A DNA stretch of 17,905 nt from Chitinophagaceae bacterium (GTDB taxonomy: Bacteria; Bacteroidota; Bacteroidia; Chitinophagales; Chitinophagaceae). How positions within the stretch are numbered: the stretch's first letter is position 1; each line of letters opens with the position of its first letter. The notes beneath the pieces are model-generated. The model had not been told where the DNA came from. It was given only the letters and a program-made list of their open reading frames with translations, and searched no databases. The position numbers were made by a program, and so were the translations under genes. The stretch lies in assembly GCA_003489485.1 (NCBI GenBank), contig DNMB01000180.1, positions 10,259-28,163 of the forward strand. Reading direction: 5' to 3'. Positions 7,030-13,756 of the stretch are shown here, in pieces.

Positions 7030-7527
7030 TTAGGGTTTCTTTTCGATTCGCAGCCCCACATTCATCACCTCTTCGAGAGGGTCTTCTCTCATCAGCTGCT
7101 CGATGGCGAAACGGTAGGTTCCGGTCTGGCGAAACGATACGCCAGCGGTGAGCAATTCTTCTTGCAGCGAGATGCGGTGCTCATAAATATCGTCCATTCC
7201 GGCGCCCAGCCAGCCGCTCTCATTGGTGCCCAGTAGCAGGTCAGTGTCGAAGGAGTATTTTTTTCCTAGTGGATCGGTGATCGAGATGCGAAGCCAGATA
7301 TTGTTATAGTGATAACGGTCGCGGTGCCTAAGGACCAGCGCCACGTCGTAGCGGGCTGTCGTATCGCTGATGATGAAGTCAAAGGAGGGCCGATAGGTAC
7401 TCTCCCATCGCTGTGCAGGCAGCGGAACTGATTTTTCAAAGAGGTCCAGCGACGTACAGCCTTCGATGATGCAAAGCACGCTCAACCAAACAATAGGACC
7501 TGTCAGCCACCGACTCGCTAATTTCAT
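7030..7527 (-). CDS. gldH: Gliding motility lipoprotein GldH
   Basis: This 165-residue protein has a hydrophobic signal ending in a lipobox, IEGC, with lipidated Cys24; Glu at the -2 position is unusual. The mature part matches the GldH family: LPAQRWESTYRPSFDF, then DVALVLRHRDRYHYNNIWL, SFDTDLLLG, and GWLGAGMDDIYEHRISL. GldH is one of the lipoproteins needed for gliding in Flavobacterium johnsoniae and is found widely in Bacteroidota; its molecular role is not well defined. Recognition rests on the RHRDRYHYNNIW and GWLGxGMDDIYEHR patterns. It lies between yicC (9-base gap) and the histidine kinase (11-base gap) and is probably cotranscribed with both. Confidence 0.88.
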   Translation of the reverse strand: MKLASRWLTGPIVWLSVLCIIEGCTSLDLFEKSVPLPAQRWESTYRPSFDFIISDTTARYDVALVLRHRDRYHYNNIWLRISITDPLGKKYSFDTDLLLGTNESGWLGAGMDDIYEHRISLQEELLTAGVSFRQTGTYRFAIEQLMREDPLEEVMNVGLRIEKKP

Positions 7528-7536
7528 AGGGTAAAA

Positions 7537-8412
7537 TTACATCACATTTAAAACTTGCTCTTTGGCTTTTTCCAGCTCATCCTTCATTTGTACCACCAGT
7601 CGCTGAATGGCCGCATCATAGGCCTTGGAGCCGGTAGTATTGATCTCTCTTCCTATCTCTTGCAGAATAAAGGAAAGCTTTTTCCCCTTGCTGTCTCCTT
7701 TTTCCTGCATTTGTTTTGTAAAGTAGTCGCAATGGTTTAGGAGACGTACCTGCTCTTCGCTGATATCCATTTTTTCGATGTAATAGATCAGTTCCTGCTC
7801 CAAGCGATTTCCATCGTAGCCTTCTTTGCCCAGATGCTCCTCGAGGACCTTGACGAGGCCCAAGCGAAGTTTTTCGCGACGGAGCGGCTCAAGCACGCTG
7901 ATCTCTTTTTGCAATGAAACGATCGCGTTGATTCGGGTCAGCAGATCGGCCTCAAGGGCTTTTCCCTCTGCTGTGCGGTGCGCAGAAAGCTGGTCGACCG
8001 CCTGTGCGATACCTTTTTTGCACTGCTCCCATTCGTTTGCGTCCAATGAGTCGGCGCCAGAGGTGATGACTTCGGGCAGTTTAAGTAAGGCCGTTAGCAA
8101 TTGTGAGGTATCGAGTTGCAGTTCGGCCGCCAATGAAGCTAACGGTTGGTAGTACGATCTGGCAAGTTGTGTATTGATCGATACCGGCTGTGAACTACCC
8201 GTTTCTTTCAGACTGATGGTACAGTCTACCGTACCCCGGTCCAGCGCGGTAGCCAGCATACGGCGTATCTCAAATTCATAGGGCTTGAGCAGCGCAGGAA
8301 GTTTCAGTTGCAGGTCAAATTGTTTTCCATTGAGCGATTTGATATCGATCACGAACAGTTTTTCTCCTGCACGTACTTCGGCTCTTCCAAAACCAGTCAT
8401 TGATTTGATCAT
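7537..8412 (-). CDS. YicC family endoribonuclease
   Basis: This 291-residue protein begins MIKSMTGFGRAE, the hallmark of the YicC family. The N-terminal domain (about 1-155) contains DIKSLNGKQFDLQLKLP. The C-terminal domain (about 205-291) has EQELIYYIEKMDISEEQVRL and GKKLSFILQEIGREINTTGSKA. Family members are reported to be endoribonucleases acting in RNA turnover. Length and motifs are normal. It is the first gene of the operon leading into gldH and the two-component pair. The ATG is preceded by a TACCTTTA promoter-like element and, further up, by an intrinsic terminator on the same strand, so readthrough from an upstream - strand promoter would be attenuated. Confidence 0.92.
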   Translation of the reverse strand: MIKSMTGFGRAEVRAGEKLFVIDIKSLNGKQFDLQLKLPALLKPYEFEIRRMLATALDRGTVDCTISLKETGSSQPVSINTQLARSYYQPLASLAAELQLDTSQLLTALLKLPEVITSGADSLDANEWEQCKKGIAQAVDQLSAHRTAEGKALEADLLTRINAIVSLQKEISVLEPLRREKLRLGLVKVLEEHLGKEGYDGNRLEQELIYYIEKMDISEEQVRLLNHCDYFTKQMQEKGDSKGKKLSFILQEIGREINTTGSKAYDAAIQRLVVQMKDELEKAKEQVLNVM

Positions 8413-8428
8413 AGCGAGGAACTTTGCG

Positions 8429-8436
8429 TAAAGGTA
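8429..8436 (-). promoter_or_regulatory. Putative -7 element for the yicC-gldH-kinase-regulator operon
   Basis: The - strand reads TACCTTTA, one base off TAnnTTTG, ending 16 bases before the yicC ATG. It lies downstream of the terminator at 8475-8502 and so could supply terminator-independent transcription. The same octamer precedes the LpxD-like gene. Confidence 0.4.
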
Positions 8437-8474
8437 TTTTAAAACAAGGTCAAAAGACGAGCGAGGGCTATAAT

Positions 8475-8502
8475 GAAAAAATCCCTCCGAAAACGGAGGG
8501 AT
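8475..8502 (-). terminator. Intrinsic terminator on the - strand
   Basis: A perfect 9 bp stem, ATCCCTCCG (8481-8489) with CGGAGGGAT (8494-8502), encloses a 4-base AAAA loop (TTTT on the - strand). On the - strand the stem is followed by six T residues (8480-8475). On the + strand no T tract follows, so it should act only leftward. No - strand protein gene lies upstream of it before the + strand gene at 8685, so it must end a short RNA or act as an attenuator before yicC. Confidence 0.8.
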
Positions 8503-8545
8503 CCTATATGGATGGGTTAGTAAGTACAGGGAAATAAATTCCCCT
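8475..8545 (-). ncRNA. Candidate small RNA or attenuator leader upstream of yicC
   Basis: On the - strand a promoter-like pair (TTTG at 8577-8574, 17-base spacer, TAATATTG at 8556-8549) would start RNA near 8545. It would run through a weak hairpin (GGGAA/TTCCC, 8529-8543) and end at the strong terminator at 8475-8502, giving about 70 nt. I recognise no known RNA family. It may be a free small RNA, or a leader that attenuates transcription into the yicC operon. The coordinates follow from the promoter and terminator guesses and are approximate. Confidence 0.4.
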
Positions 8546-8548
8546 ACA

Positions 8549-8577
8549 CAATATTAGTATTTATTTTATATATCAAA
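8549..8577 (-). promoter_or_regulatory. Putative promoter of the candidate small RNA
   Basis: A - strand TTTG (8574-8577) and TAATATTG (8549-8556, one mismatch to TAnnTTTG) are separated by 17 bases, within the spacing reported for Bacteroidota promoters. The surrounding DNA is very AT-rich, so chance matches are likely. Confidence 0.35.
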
Positions 8578-8597
8578 AAAATTTTTTTCTTTTGATT

Positions 8598-8628
8598 TTA
8601 TCAACATTTTAAAATGAGCTGTGGATAA
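8598..8628. repeat. Facing DnaA-box-like sites in AT-rich intergenic DNA
   Basis: TGTGGATAA at 8620-8628 is a perfect consensus DnaA box (TTATCCACA on the - strand). TTATCAACA at 8598-8606 is the same box with one mismatch in the opposite orientation, so the pair forms an imperfect inverted repeat around a 13-base centre. The flank 8551-8615 is almost all A and T. It may be a DnaA-regulated site; only two boxes were found, so an origin is not established. Confidence 0.4.
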
Positions 8629-8660
8629 ACGCGAAAAAGTTTCGACAGCATCATGCATGT

Positions 8661-8668
8661 TACCTTTA
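8661..8668 (+). promoter_or_regulatory. Putative -7 element for the LpxD-like gene
   Basis: TACCTTTA, one mismatch to TAnnTTTG, ends 16 bases before the ATG at 8685. The distance to ATG equals that of the yicC element on the other strand. Confidence 0.4.
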
Positions 8669-8684
8669 CATAAATTAGTACAAG

Positions 8685-9635
8685 ATGCGATTTGAAAAAC
8701 CTGTTCCCATTGCTGAATTAGCTGTGTTATTGCAAGCAACTCTTATGGGAGACAAGACGGCGTATGTAACAGGTATCAATGAGATTCATAAAGTACAGAA
8801 GGGTGATTTGGTTTTTGTGGATCATCCCAAGTATTATGAAAAATGTCTTCGGTCCGCGGCTACTTGCATCATCATTAACCAAGAAGTTCCGGTTCCTCCC
8901 GGTAAATCACTGCTGGTGGTAACCGATCCGTTCGCTGCCTATCTTTCGCTTGTCGATACTTATCGCCCTTTTACTCCTTCGCTGGTACCGGTCAGCGAGT
9001 CCGCTGTGATTGGAGAAGATACCATTGTCATGCCGGGCGCTTATATCGGTAATCATGTGACCATCGGTAAGAACTGCATCATTCATCCGCAAGTAACGAT
9101 ACTTGATCATTGCCATTTGGGGGATGGTGTCATCATACAGGCAGGTAGCGTCATTGGCAGCGATGCTTTCTATTATAATCGTAAGACAGCACTTCCGGTG
9201 CAGTACAGAAAAATGAAAAGCTGTGGTCGTGTGCTAATCGAAGACCAGGTCGAGATCGGTGCAGGATGCACCATAGACAGAGGCGTTACGGCCGACACTC
9301 TCATTGGGACGGGTACCAAGATCGATAACCAAGTTCATATAGGACACGATTGCGTGATCGGTCGTAATTGTCTGATCGCAGCACAGGTCGGGCTGGCCGG
9401 TGCCGTTACGCTCGAGGACGAAGTGGTGCTATGGGGCCAGGTAGGCGTCAATAAAACATTGACGATCGGAAAAGGAGCTATTGTATTCGGGCAAAGCGGA
9501 GTGGCCAGTACCATTGCCGGCGAAAAGACCTATTGGGGTACGCCTGCCATAGATTTTAACGAGAAAAAAAGAGAACTGGTCTGGGTCAAGCGAATTCCTT
9601 CCTTATGGGAAAAACTAAAATCGCTCATTCGGTAA
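8685..9635 (+). CDS. LpxD-like UDP-3-O-acylglucosamine N-acyltransferase
   Basis: The 316-residue protein has an N-terminal uridine-binding-like domain (about 1-100) followed by a left-handed beta-helix of hexapeptide repeats (about 103-285; for example VIGEDTIVMPGAYIGNHVTIG). The GAGCTIDRG and TKIDNQVHIGHDCVIG segments match LpxD, with His221 at the catalytic position. LpxD adds the second hydroxyacyl chain in lipid A synthesis. A short C-terminal tail (WVKRIPSLWEKLKSLIR) resembles the LpxD end. No lpxA, lpxB, lpxC or fabZ neighbours are present and the protein is somewhat shorter than typical LpxD, so it may be a paralogue rather than the main lpxD. The ATG start lies 16 bases from a -7-like element. 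It converges on the extended SDR gene. Confidence 0.8.
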   Translation: MRFEKPVPIAELAVLLQATLMGDKTAYVTGINEIHKVQKGDLVFVDHPKYYEKCLRSAATCIIINQEVPVPPGKSLLVVTDPFAAYLSLVDTYRPFTPSLVPVSESAVIGEDTIVMPGAYIGNHVTIGKNCIIHPQVTILDHCHLGDGVIIQAGSVIGSDAFYYNRKTALPVQYRKMKSCGRVLIEDQVEIGAGCTIDRGVTADTLIGTGTKIDNQVHIGHDCVIGRNCLIAAQVGLAGAVTLEDEVVLWGQVGVNKTLTIGKGAIVFGQSGVASTIAGEKTYWGTPAIDFNEKKRELVWVKRIPSLWEKLKSLIR

Positions 9636-9648
9636 AACCGCAACCCTC

Positions 9649-10662
9649 TTACTCCATCCCAGACACGGAGTGTATCGCATTTTCTTTGTACCGTTGGCAG
9701 GCTTCTTGTATGGTCTGCTCGAGCGGGGTGTAGGAGAAGCTCGGAAAATCTCTCAAAAGCTTACTGTTATCAAAACGTGTTGCACTAATGGCCACTCTTG
9801 CACTTTCGCGAGTAAGCAAAGGGCGTCTTCCGGTCAGTGCAGCCCGGATGGCCTCTATTCGCCAGGCCAGCCCAAGCAATAATCCGGAGGCTTTCATGGA
9901 GGGTCTTTTTCGACCGAATCCATCGGCTATGCAAAACTGTAATTGCTGAAAGGTCCAGGTGGCGCCATTTACAATATAGCGTTGTCCGCCCGTTGCTTTT
10001 TCTAATAGCATAACGGTGGCACGGGCTACGTCTTGCACATCCACGAAGCCATTCAGTCCGCTGGTGTACCAACGAAATCCATCATAGAGCTGTTTGAAAA
10101 TGGCACAGCTGCTTTGCTCCCAATTCCCATAGCCTAAAATAGTACTGGGGTTTACAATGACCGTATCGAGTCCTTCACTGAATCCGCGCCAGGCATGTAA
10201 CTCTGCCTGAAATTTGCTGCGGGCATAGTGTGTATGCAAGGGGCCTTCTTTCCATTTTGCGGTTTCATCGACCTGGCCGCCACCGGCTACCCGCCCCAGG
10301 GCCGCCACGGAGCTGATATATACCAGTCGGTTTATCTTTTTTTCGATCGCTGCATTTACCACGTTGGCGGTGCCCTCTACATTCACCTGATAAAGCTGTT
10401 CTTTGTCTTGCGGAACAAACGACACCATCGCAGCACTATGAATAACGGCATCCATTCCTTGCATGGCCTCTTCGAGCGAAATGATATCGAGAATATCGCC
10501 TTCTACCCATTCTACCTGGTCTAGCCAGCTGCGATCGATCCAGGCAGGACGTTTGCTGCTGCGCACCAGTGCCCGTACCTTGTAGCCTTGCTGTAGCAAG
10601 GTCACCAGCAGGTACGACCCTAAGAAACCACTTGCCCCGGTTACCAGAATTTTTGTACCCAT
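9649..10662 (-). CDS. NAD-dependent epimerase/dehydratase family protein (extended SDR)
   Basis: This 337-residue extended SDR has the TGASGFLG cofactor motif at 8-15, Asp56 in the EGDILD segment that contacts adenine in the family, SSVAALG (117-123) and the catalytic Tyr146-x3-Lys150 in HYARSK. NPSTILGYG (171-179) is the usual substrate-loop region. It resembles the dihydroflavonol-reductase / sterol-dehydrogenase-like branch acting on a ketone or alcohol; the exact substrate is unknown. The ATG overlaps the dehydrogenase TGA by one base (TGATG), so it is translationally coupled and may act in the same metabolic context. It is the last gene of the pheS operon. Confidence 0.85.
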   Translation of the reverse strand: MGTKILVTGASGFLGSYLLVTLLQQGYKVRALVRSSKRPAWIDRSWLDQVEWVEGDILDIISLEEAMQGMDAVIHSAAMVSFVPQDKEQLYQVNVEGTANVVNAAIEKKINRLVYISSVAALGRVAGGGQVDETAKWKEGPLHTHYARSKFQAELHAWRGFSEGLDTVIVNPSTILGYGNWEQSSCAIFKQLYDGFRWYTSGLNGFVDVQDVARATVMLLEKATGGQRYIVNGATWTFQQLQFCIADGFGRKRPSMKASGLLLGLAWRIEAIRAALTGRRPLLTRESARVAISATRFDNSKLLRDFPSFSYTPLEQTIQEACQRYKENAIHSVSGME

Positions 10663-11516
10663 CAGGCCGATTTATATTGATAATATCCTTCGCCTGATTT
10701 CTGTCCCCACTTGCCAGTTTGCACCAATCGTTGTTGTAACGGAGAGGGGCGCAGCCGTTCGGGTTTTCCCAACTGCTCATAGACCGAGCAGCTTACCGCA
10801 AAGTTGATATCGTTTCCGATCAGGTCCATCAGCGCAAATGGACCCATCTTAAATCCGGCGCCGGTCATGATACGATCTATCTGTGCCATAGAGGCTTTTT
10901 CTTCTTCAACGAGTCTGAGCGATTCAATATAAAACGGACGTGCTACCCGGTTGACGATAAATCCCGGCGAGTCGATACAAAGAACAGGGGTCTTTTGAAA
11001 GGCCTGCATCAACTTCCAGGCCGTTTGTTGTACGACCGGTGTGGTAAAGGGAGTGGTCACTACCTCTACCAGCTTCATCAGTGTAGCGGGATTAAAGAAA
11101 TGTAATCCAATGACCCGCTCCGGGTGCTGTATGGACTTTGCCATTTGGGTAATGGAGAGAGACGAGGTATTACTGGCAAAAATGCAATCACTGTGATTGA
11201 GTTCGGCCAGTTGGTTAAAGAGGGCGATCTTGGGTTCGGGCTGCTCTACGATTGCTTCTATGAAGATCTCGGCCAAACATTGGTCGATCTCATCGGTAAA
11301 TGCAATGCTGGCCAGGGCCTGTGCCGCGAGGGCTTCGGTGAGCTTTCCTTTTTCTATGCTTCTGTTGAGTTCTTTTTGAAGTTGCCCCTTGGCTTTTTCG
11401 AGTGCCGCAGGTTGTAGATCAAAGAGTCGGGTATTGAATCCGGCCAGTGCGGCTGTAAGCGCAATGCCTCTTCCCATCGTGCCGGCCCCACATACTCCAA
11501 TGGTGTTGATCTCCAT
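10662..11516 (-). CDS. 3-hydroxyacyl-CoA (3-hydroxybutyryl-CoA) dehydrogenase
   Basis: The 284-residue enzyme oxidises L-3-hydroxyacyl-CoA to 3-ketoacyl-CoA with NAD, as in fatty-acid or aromatic-acid degradation and butanoate metabolism. The N-terminal Rossmann domain has GVCGAGTMGRGIA (7-19). Catalytic residues are present: Ser118 in ASNTSSL, His139 in GLHFFNP, Glu151 and Asn189 in PGFIVNR. The C-terminal domain has MGPFALMDLIGND (224-236) and ends GEGYYQY. Length matches the stand-alone Hbd/PaaH type, with no hydratase fusion. It sits 12 bases after pheS and overlaps the next SDR gene by one base. Chain-length preference cannot be told from sequence. Confidence 0.93.
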   Translation of the reverse strand: MEINTIGVCGAGTMGRGIALTAALAGFNTRLFDLQPAALEKAKGQLQKELNRSIEKGKLTEALAAQALASIAFTDEIDQCLAEIFIEAIVEQPEPKIALFNQLAELNHSDCIFASNTSSLSITQMAKSIQHPERVIGLHFFNPATLMKLVEVVTTPFTTPVVQQTAWKLMQAFQKTPVLCIDSPGFIVNRVARPFYIESLRLVEEEKASMAQIDRIMTGAGFKMGPFALMDLIGNDINFAVSCSVYEQLGKPERLRPSPLQQRLVQTGKWGQKSGEGYYQYKSA

Positions 11517-11528
11517 AGCAGGCGCTTA

Positions 11529-12554
11529 TCAGGTTGCAGCAGCGAATTGTCGTAAGAAACGTACGTCGTTCTCGCTGAACAAACGCAGGTCATTTACTCC
11601 GTATTTGAGCATGGCAGGTCTTTCTACACCTAAGCCAAAGGCGAAGCCACTGTATTTTTCAGGATCGATCCCGCAGTTGCTGAGCACATTGGGATGAACC
11701 ATGCCGCATCCCAATATCTCTACCCATCCCGATTTTTTACAGACCGTGCATCCCTGTCCTTTGCAGATAAAGCAACTGATGTCCATTTCGGCGCTGGGTT
11801 CGGTAAAGGGAAAGTAAGAGGGACGAAAACGAACCTTTACGTCTGCCCCGTACATCTCCTTTACAAAAAAGTAGAGCGTTTGCTTCAGATCGGCAAACGA
11901 GACCTCTTCGTCTATGTAGAGGCCCTCTACCTGATGAAAGAAGCAATGGCTTCGGGCGCTGACCGTCTCGTTGCGAAATACACGCCCGGGCATGAGCATG
12001 CGAATGGGCAGCTTTCCTTTTTCCATTTCGCGAATCTGTACACTGCTGGTATGCGTACGCAGTACCCAATCGGGGTTCTGTTGAATGTAAAATGTATCCT
12101 GCATATCCCTGGCCGGATGATGCAAGGGTAAATTGAGTGCGCCGAAGTTGTGCCAATCGTCTTCGATCTCCGGTCCTTCTGCCACCGCAAAACCCAGTCG
12201 CTGAAAGATCGATACGATCCGATTTTTCATTAGGGTAACAGGATGACGGGATCCCAGTGGAAAGGGTTGACCGGGTAAGCTAAGGTCTATATCCGACTGA
12301 TCGCTTTCGGTGGTTACAGCAGCCAGCAACTGTTCGTAATGGGCCGCCACGAACGATTTGAATTCGTTAAGCAGTTGTCCGGCTTCTTTTTTTCGTTCGG
12401 CCGGCACGTCTTTCATGGCGGTCATGAGCTGCTTTACCACGCCCTTGGTCCCAAGGTATTTGATCCGAAAGGCCTCAACCTCTTCGGGGTGGGTGGTGGT
12501 AATGCTGCCGATCTCGATGCGGAGGGCATCAATTTGTTGCCATAGATTCTCCAT
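11529..12554 (-). CDS. pheS: Phenylalanine--tRNA ligase alpha subunit
   Basis: The 341-residue PheS is the catalytic subunit that charges tRNA-Phe together with PheT, which is not in the window. The N-terminal coiled-coil (about 1-85) is followed by the class II catalytic domain. Motif 2 is GRVFRNETVSARSHCFFHQVEG-like (190-211) and motif 3 FAFGLGVERPAMLKYG (304-319). Between them is a four-cysteine insertion, Cys261-x2-Cys264 and Cys269-x2-Cys272, followed by SGWVEILGCGMVHP. I chose ATG at 12554 (MENLWQQIDALR). A longer frame from a TTG at 12581 adds nine residues that would be encoded through the promoter element. It leads an operon with the dehydrogenase and the extended SDR. Confidence 0.95.
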   Translation of the reverse strand: MENLWQQIDALRIEIGSITTTHPEEVEAFRIKYLGTKGVVKQLMTAMKDVPAERKKEAGQLLNEFKSFVAAHYEQLLAAVTTESDQSDIDLSLPGQPFPLGSRHPVTLMKNRIVSIFQRLGFAVAEGPEIEDDWHNFGALNLPLHHPARDMQDTFYIQQNPDWVLRTHTSSVQIREMEKGKLPIRMLMPGRVFRNETVSARSHCFFHQVEGLYIDEEVSFADLKQTLYFFVKEMYGADVKVRFRPSYFPFTEPSAEMDISCFICKGQGCTVCKKSGWVEILGCGMVHPNVLSNCGIDPEKYSGFAFGLGVERPAMLKYGVNDLRLFSENDVRFLRQFAAAT

Positions 12555-12558
12555 ACGA

Positions 12559-12566
12559 CAAAAGTA
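12559..12566 (-). promoter_or_regulatory. Putative -7 element for the pheS operon
   Basis: The - strand reads TACTTTTG, an exact TAnnTTTG match, ending 4 bases before the pheS ATG. If real, the transcript would be leaderless or nearly so. No good -33 TTG was found. Confidence 0.45.
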
Positions 12567-12598
12567 AGTCCAAACCAGCAATTAATTATCTTGCAAGT

Positions 12599-13735
12599 AT
12601 GTCAGATCATCTTGGTATTGGCGATTTTCTGGTCCCTATCAATAAAGCGATTCTTTCGCAAGACCAGGGATATAAAGAAGGACAGATCGGTCACAGTATA
12701 CAGGCCTACGAACAAGAACTTCCCGAGCTCGACGAAGCGCAGCTGGTCGTTGTAGGATGCCCCGATCATCGTGGGGCGGGTATCGATCAACATCAAACAT
12801 TTGGTCCCGATGCCATTCGTCGTCAATTCTACAGTCTCTTTTACTGGCATTCCGATCTGGCATTGGCCGATGTGGGTACAATTCGTACCGGGGCGACCTT
12901 GTCCGATACCTATGCCGCACTCAGAACGGTGGTATCGGCGTTGATCGCAGAAGGAAAGACCGTGATCATTCTCGGTGGATCGCACGACCTGACCATGGCG
13001 CAGTACCAGGCCTATGCGCATCGACGCCAGTTGATCGAGGCCACGCTGGTGGATGCGCTCATTGATCTCGATAGCGATGCGGTGTTGCCTGCCGATAGTT
13101 TTTTGATGGAAATGCTTACCGGTACTCCCAATTATATTCGTCATTACAATCACATCGGATTTCAGAGTTATTTCGTGAATCCGCAGTTATTGGAGACACT
13201 CGATAAGCTTCGGTTTGATTGTTACAGGGTCGGAAACGTAAAGGAGGCGCCCGATGAAATGGAGCCCGTTATTCGCAACAGTCATTTATTCAGTTTTGAT
13301 ATTTCAGCTATCGCTCAGGCCTATTCGCCTGCCAGTACGATCTCTCCCAACGGATTTACGGGTGAGGAGGCCTGTACGCTTTTTCGTTATGCGGGGATGA
13401 GTCCCACGGTCAACACGGTAGGAATTTACGGATACGATCCCCGCGCCGACCGGCAAGATCTAAGTGCAAAGCAAATCGCACAAATGCTCTGGTATTTGCT
13501 CGATGGCAGAAGCCGCGGTCGTCGGGAGGCCGCCTTGCAAGAAAAGGATTCCTTTAACGAATACTACATGGCCTTTGCAGAAGTAGAGACTATTTTTCTG
13601 CAAAGTAAAAAGACCGGTCGTTGGTGGATGCAATTGCCCAACAAACAATTCATTGCCTGTAGTTATAAAGATTATCTGCTGGCCAGCAGCAACGAGATCC
13701 CTGAGCGCTGGCTTCGTGCGCAGGAACGAGGATAA
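12599..13735 (+). CDS. Arginase-family protein (ureohydrolase fold) with altered metal site
   Basis: The 378-residue protein has the arginase/agmatinase/formimidoylglutamase fold: GCPDHRGAGIDQHQTFGPDAIR (54-74), GGSHDLT (126-132), and FSFDISAI...PNGFTGEEAC (231-259). Active members bind two Mn ions through GGxH, DAHxD and SxDxDxxDP. Here the DAHxDL equivalent is DALIDL (152-157), with Leu154 for the histidine, and the third motif reads S232-F-D234-I-S236 with Ser for the second aspartate. His129, Asp152, Asp156 and Asp234 remain. I recall the same FDISAI form from other Bacteroidota, so this is probably a conserved subfamily and not decay. Activity and substrate are unknown. It is divergent from pheS with 44 bases between the start codons, and followed by the PBP4 gene after 21 bases. 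Confidence 0.82.
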   Translation: MSDHLGIGDFLVPINKAILSQDQGYKEGQIGHSIQAYEQELPELDEAQLVVVGCPDHRGAGIDQHQTFGPDAIRRQFYSLFYWHSDLALADVGTIRTGATLSDTYAALRTVVSALIAEGKTVIILGGSHDLTMAQYQAYAHRRQLIEATLVDALIDLDSDAVLPADSFLMEMLTGTPNYIRHYNHIGFQSYFVNPQLLETLDKLRFDCYRVGNVKEAPDEMEPVIRNSHLFSFDISAIAQAYSPASTISPNGFTGEEACTLFRYAGMSPTVNTVGIYGYDPRADRQDLSAKQIAQMLWYLLDGRSRGRREAALQEKDSFNEYYMAFAEVETIFLQSKKTGRWWMQLPNKQFIACSYKDYLLASSNEIPERWLRAQERG

Positions 13736-13756
13736 CGACACCGCTAAATTTTTTTG

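Noticed and set aside
8413..8684. Replication origin (oriC)
   Set aside because: Only two DnaA-like boxes are present, with no dnaA or other origin-linked gene nearby and no clean strand switch of genes; kept only as a finding to check.
11694..12131. 145-codon + strand open frame
   Set aside because: It lies wholly within pheS on the opposite strand, whose motifs 2 and 3 are intact.
12602..13153. 183-codon - strand open frame
   Set aside because: It is a shadow of the arginase-family gene and is low in recognisable sequence.
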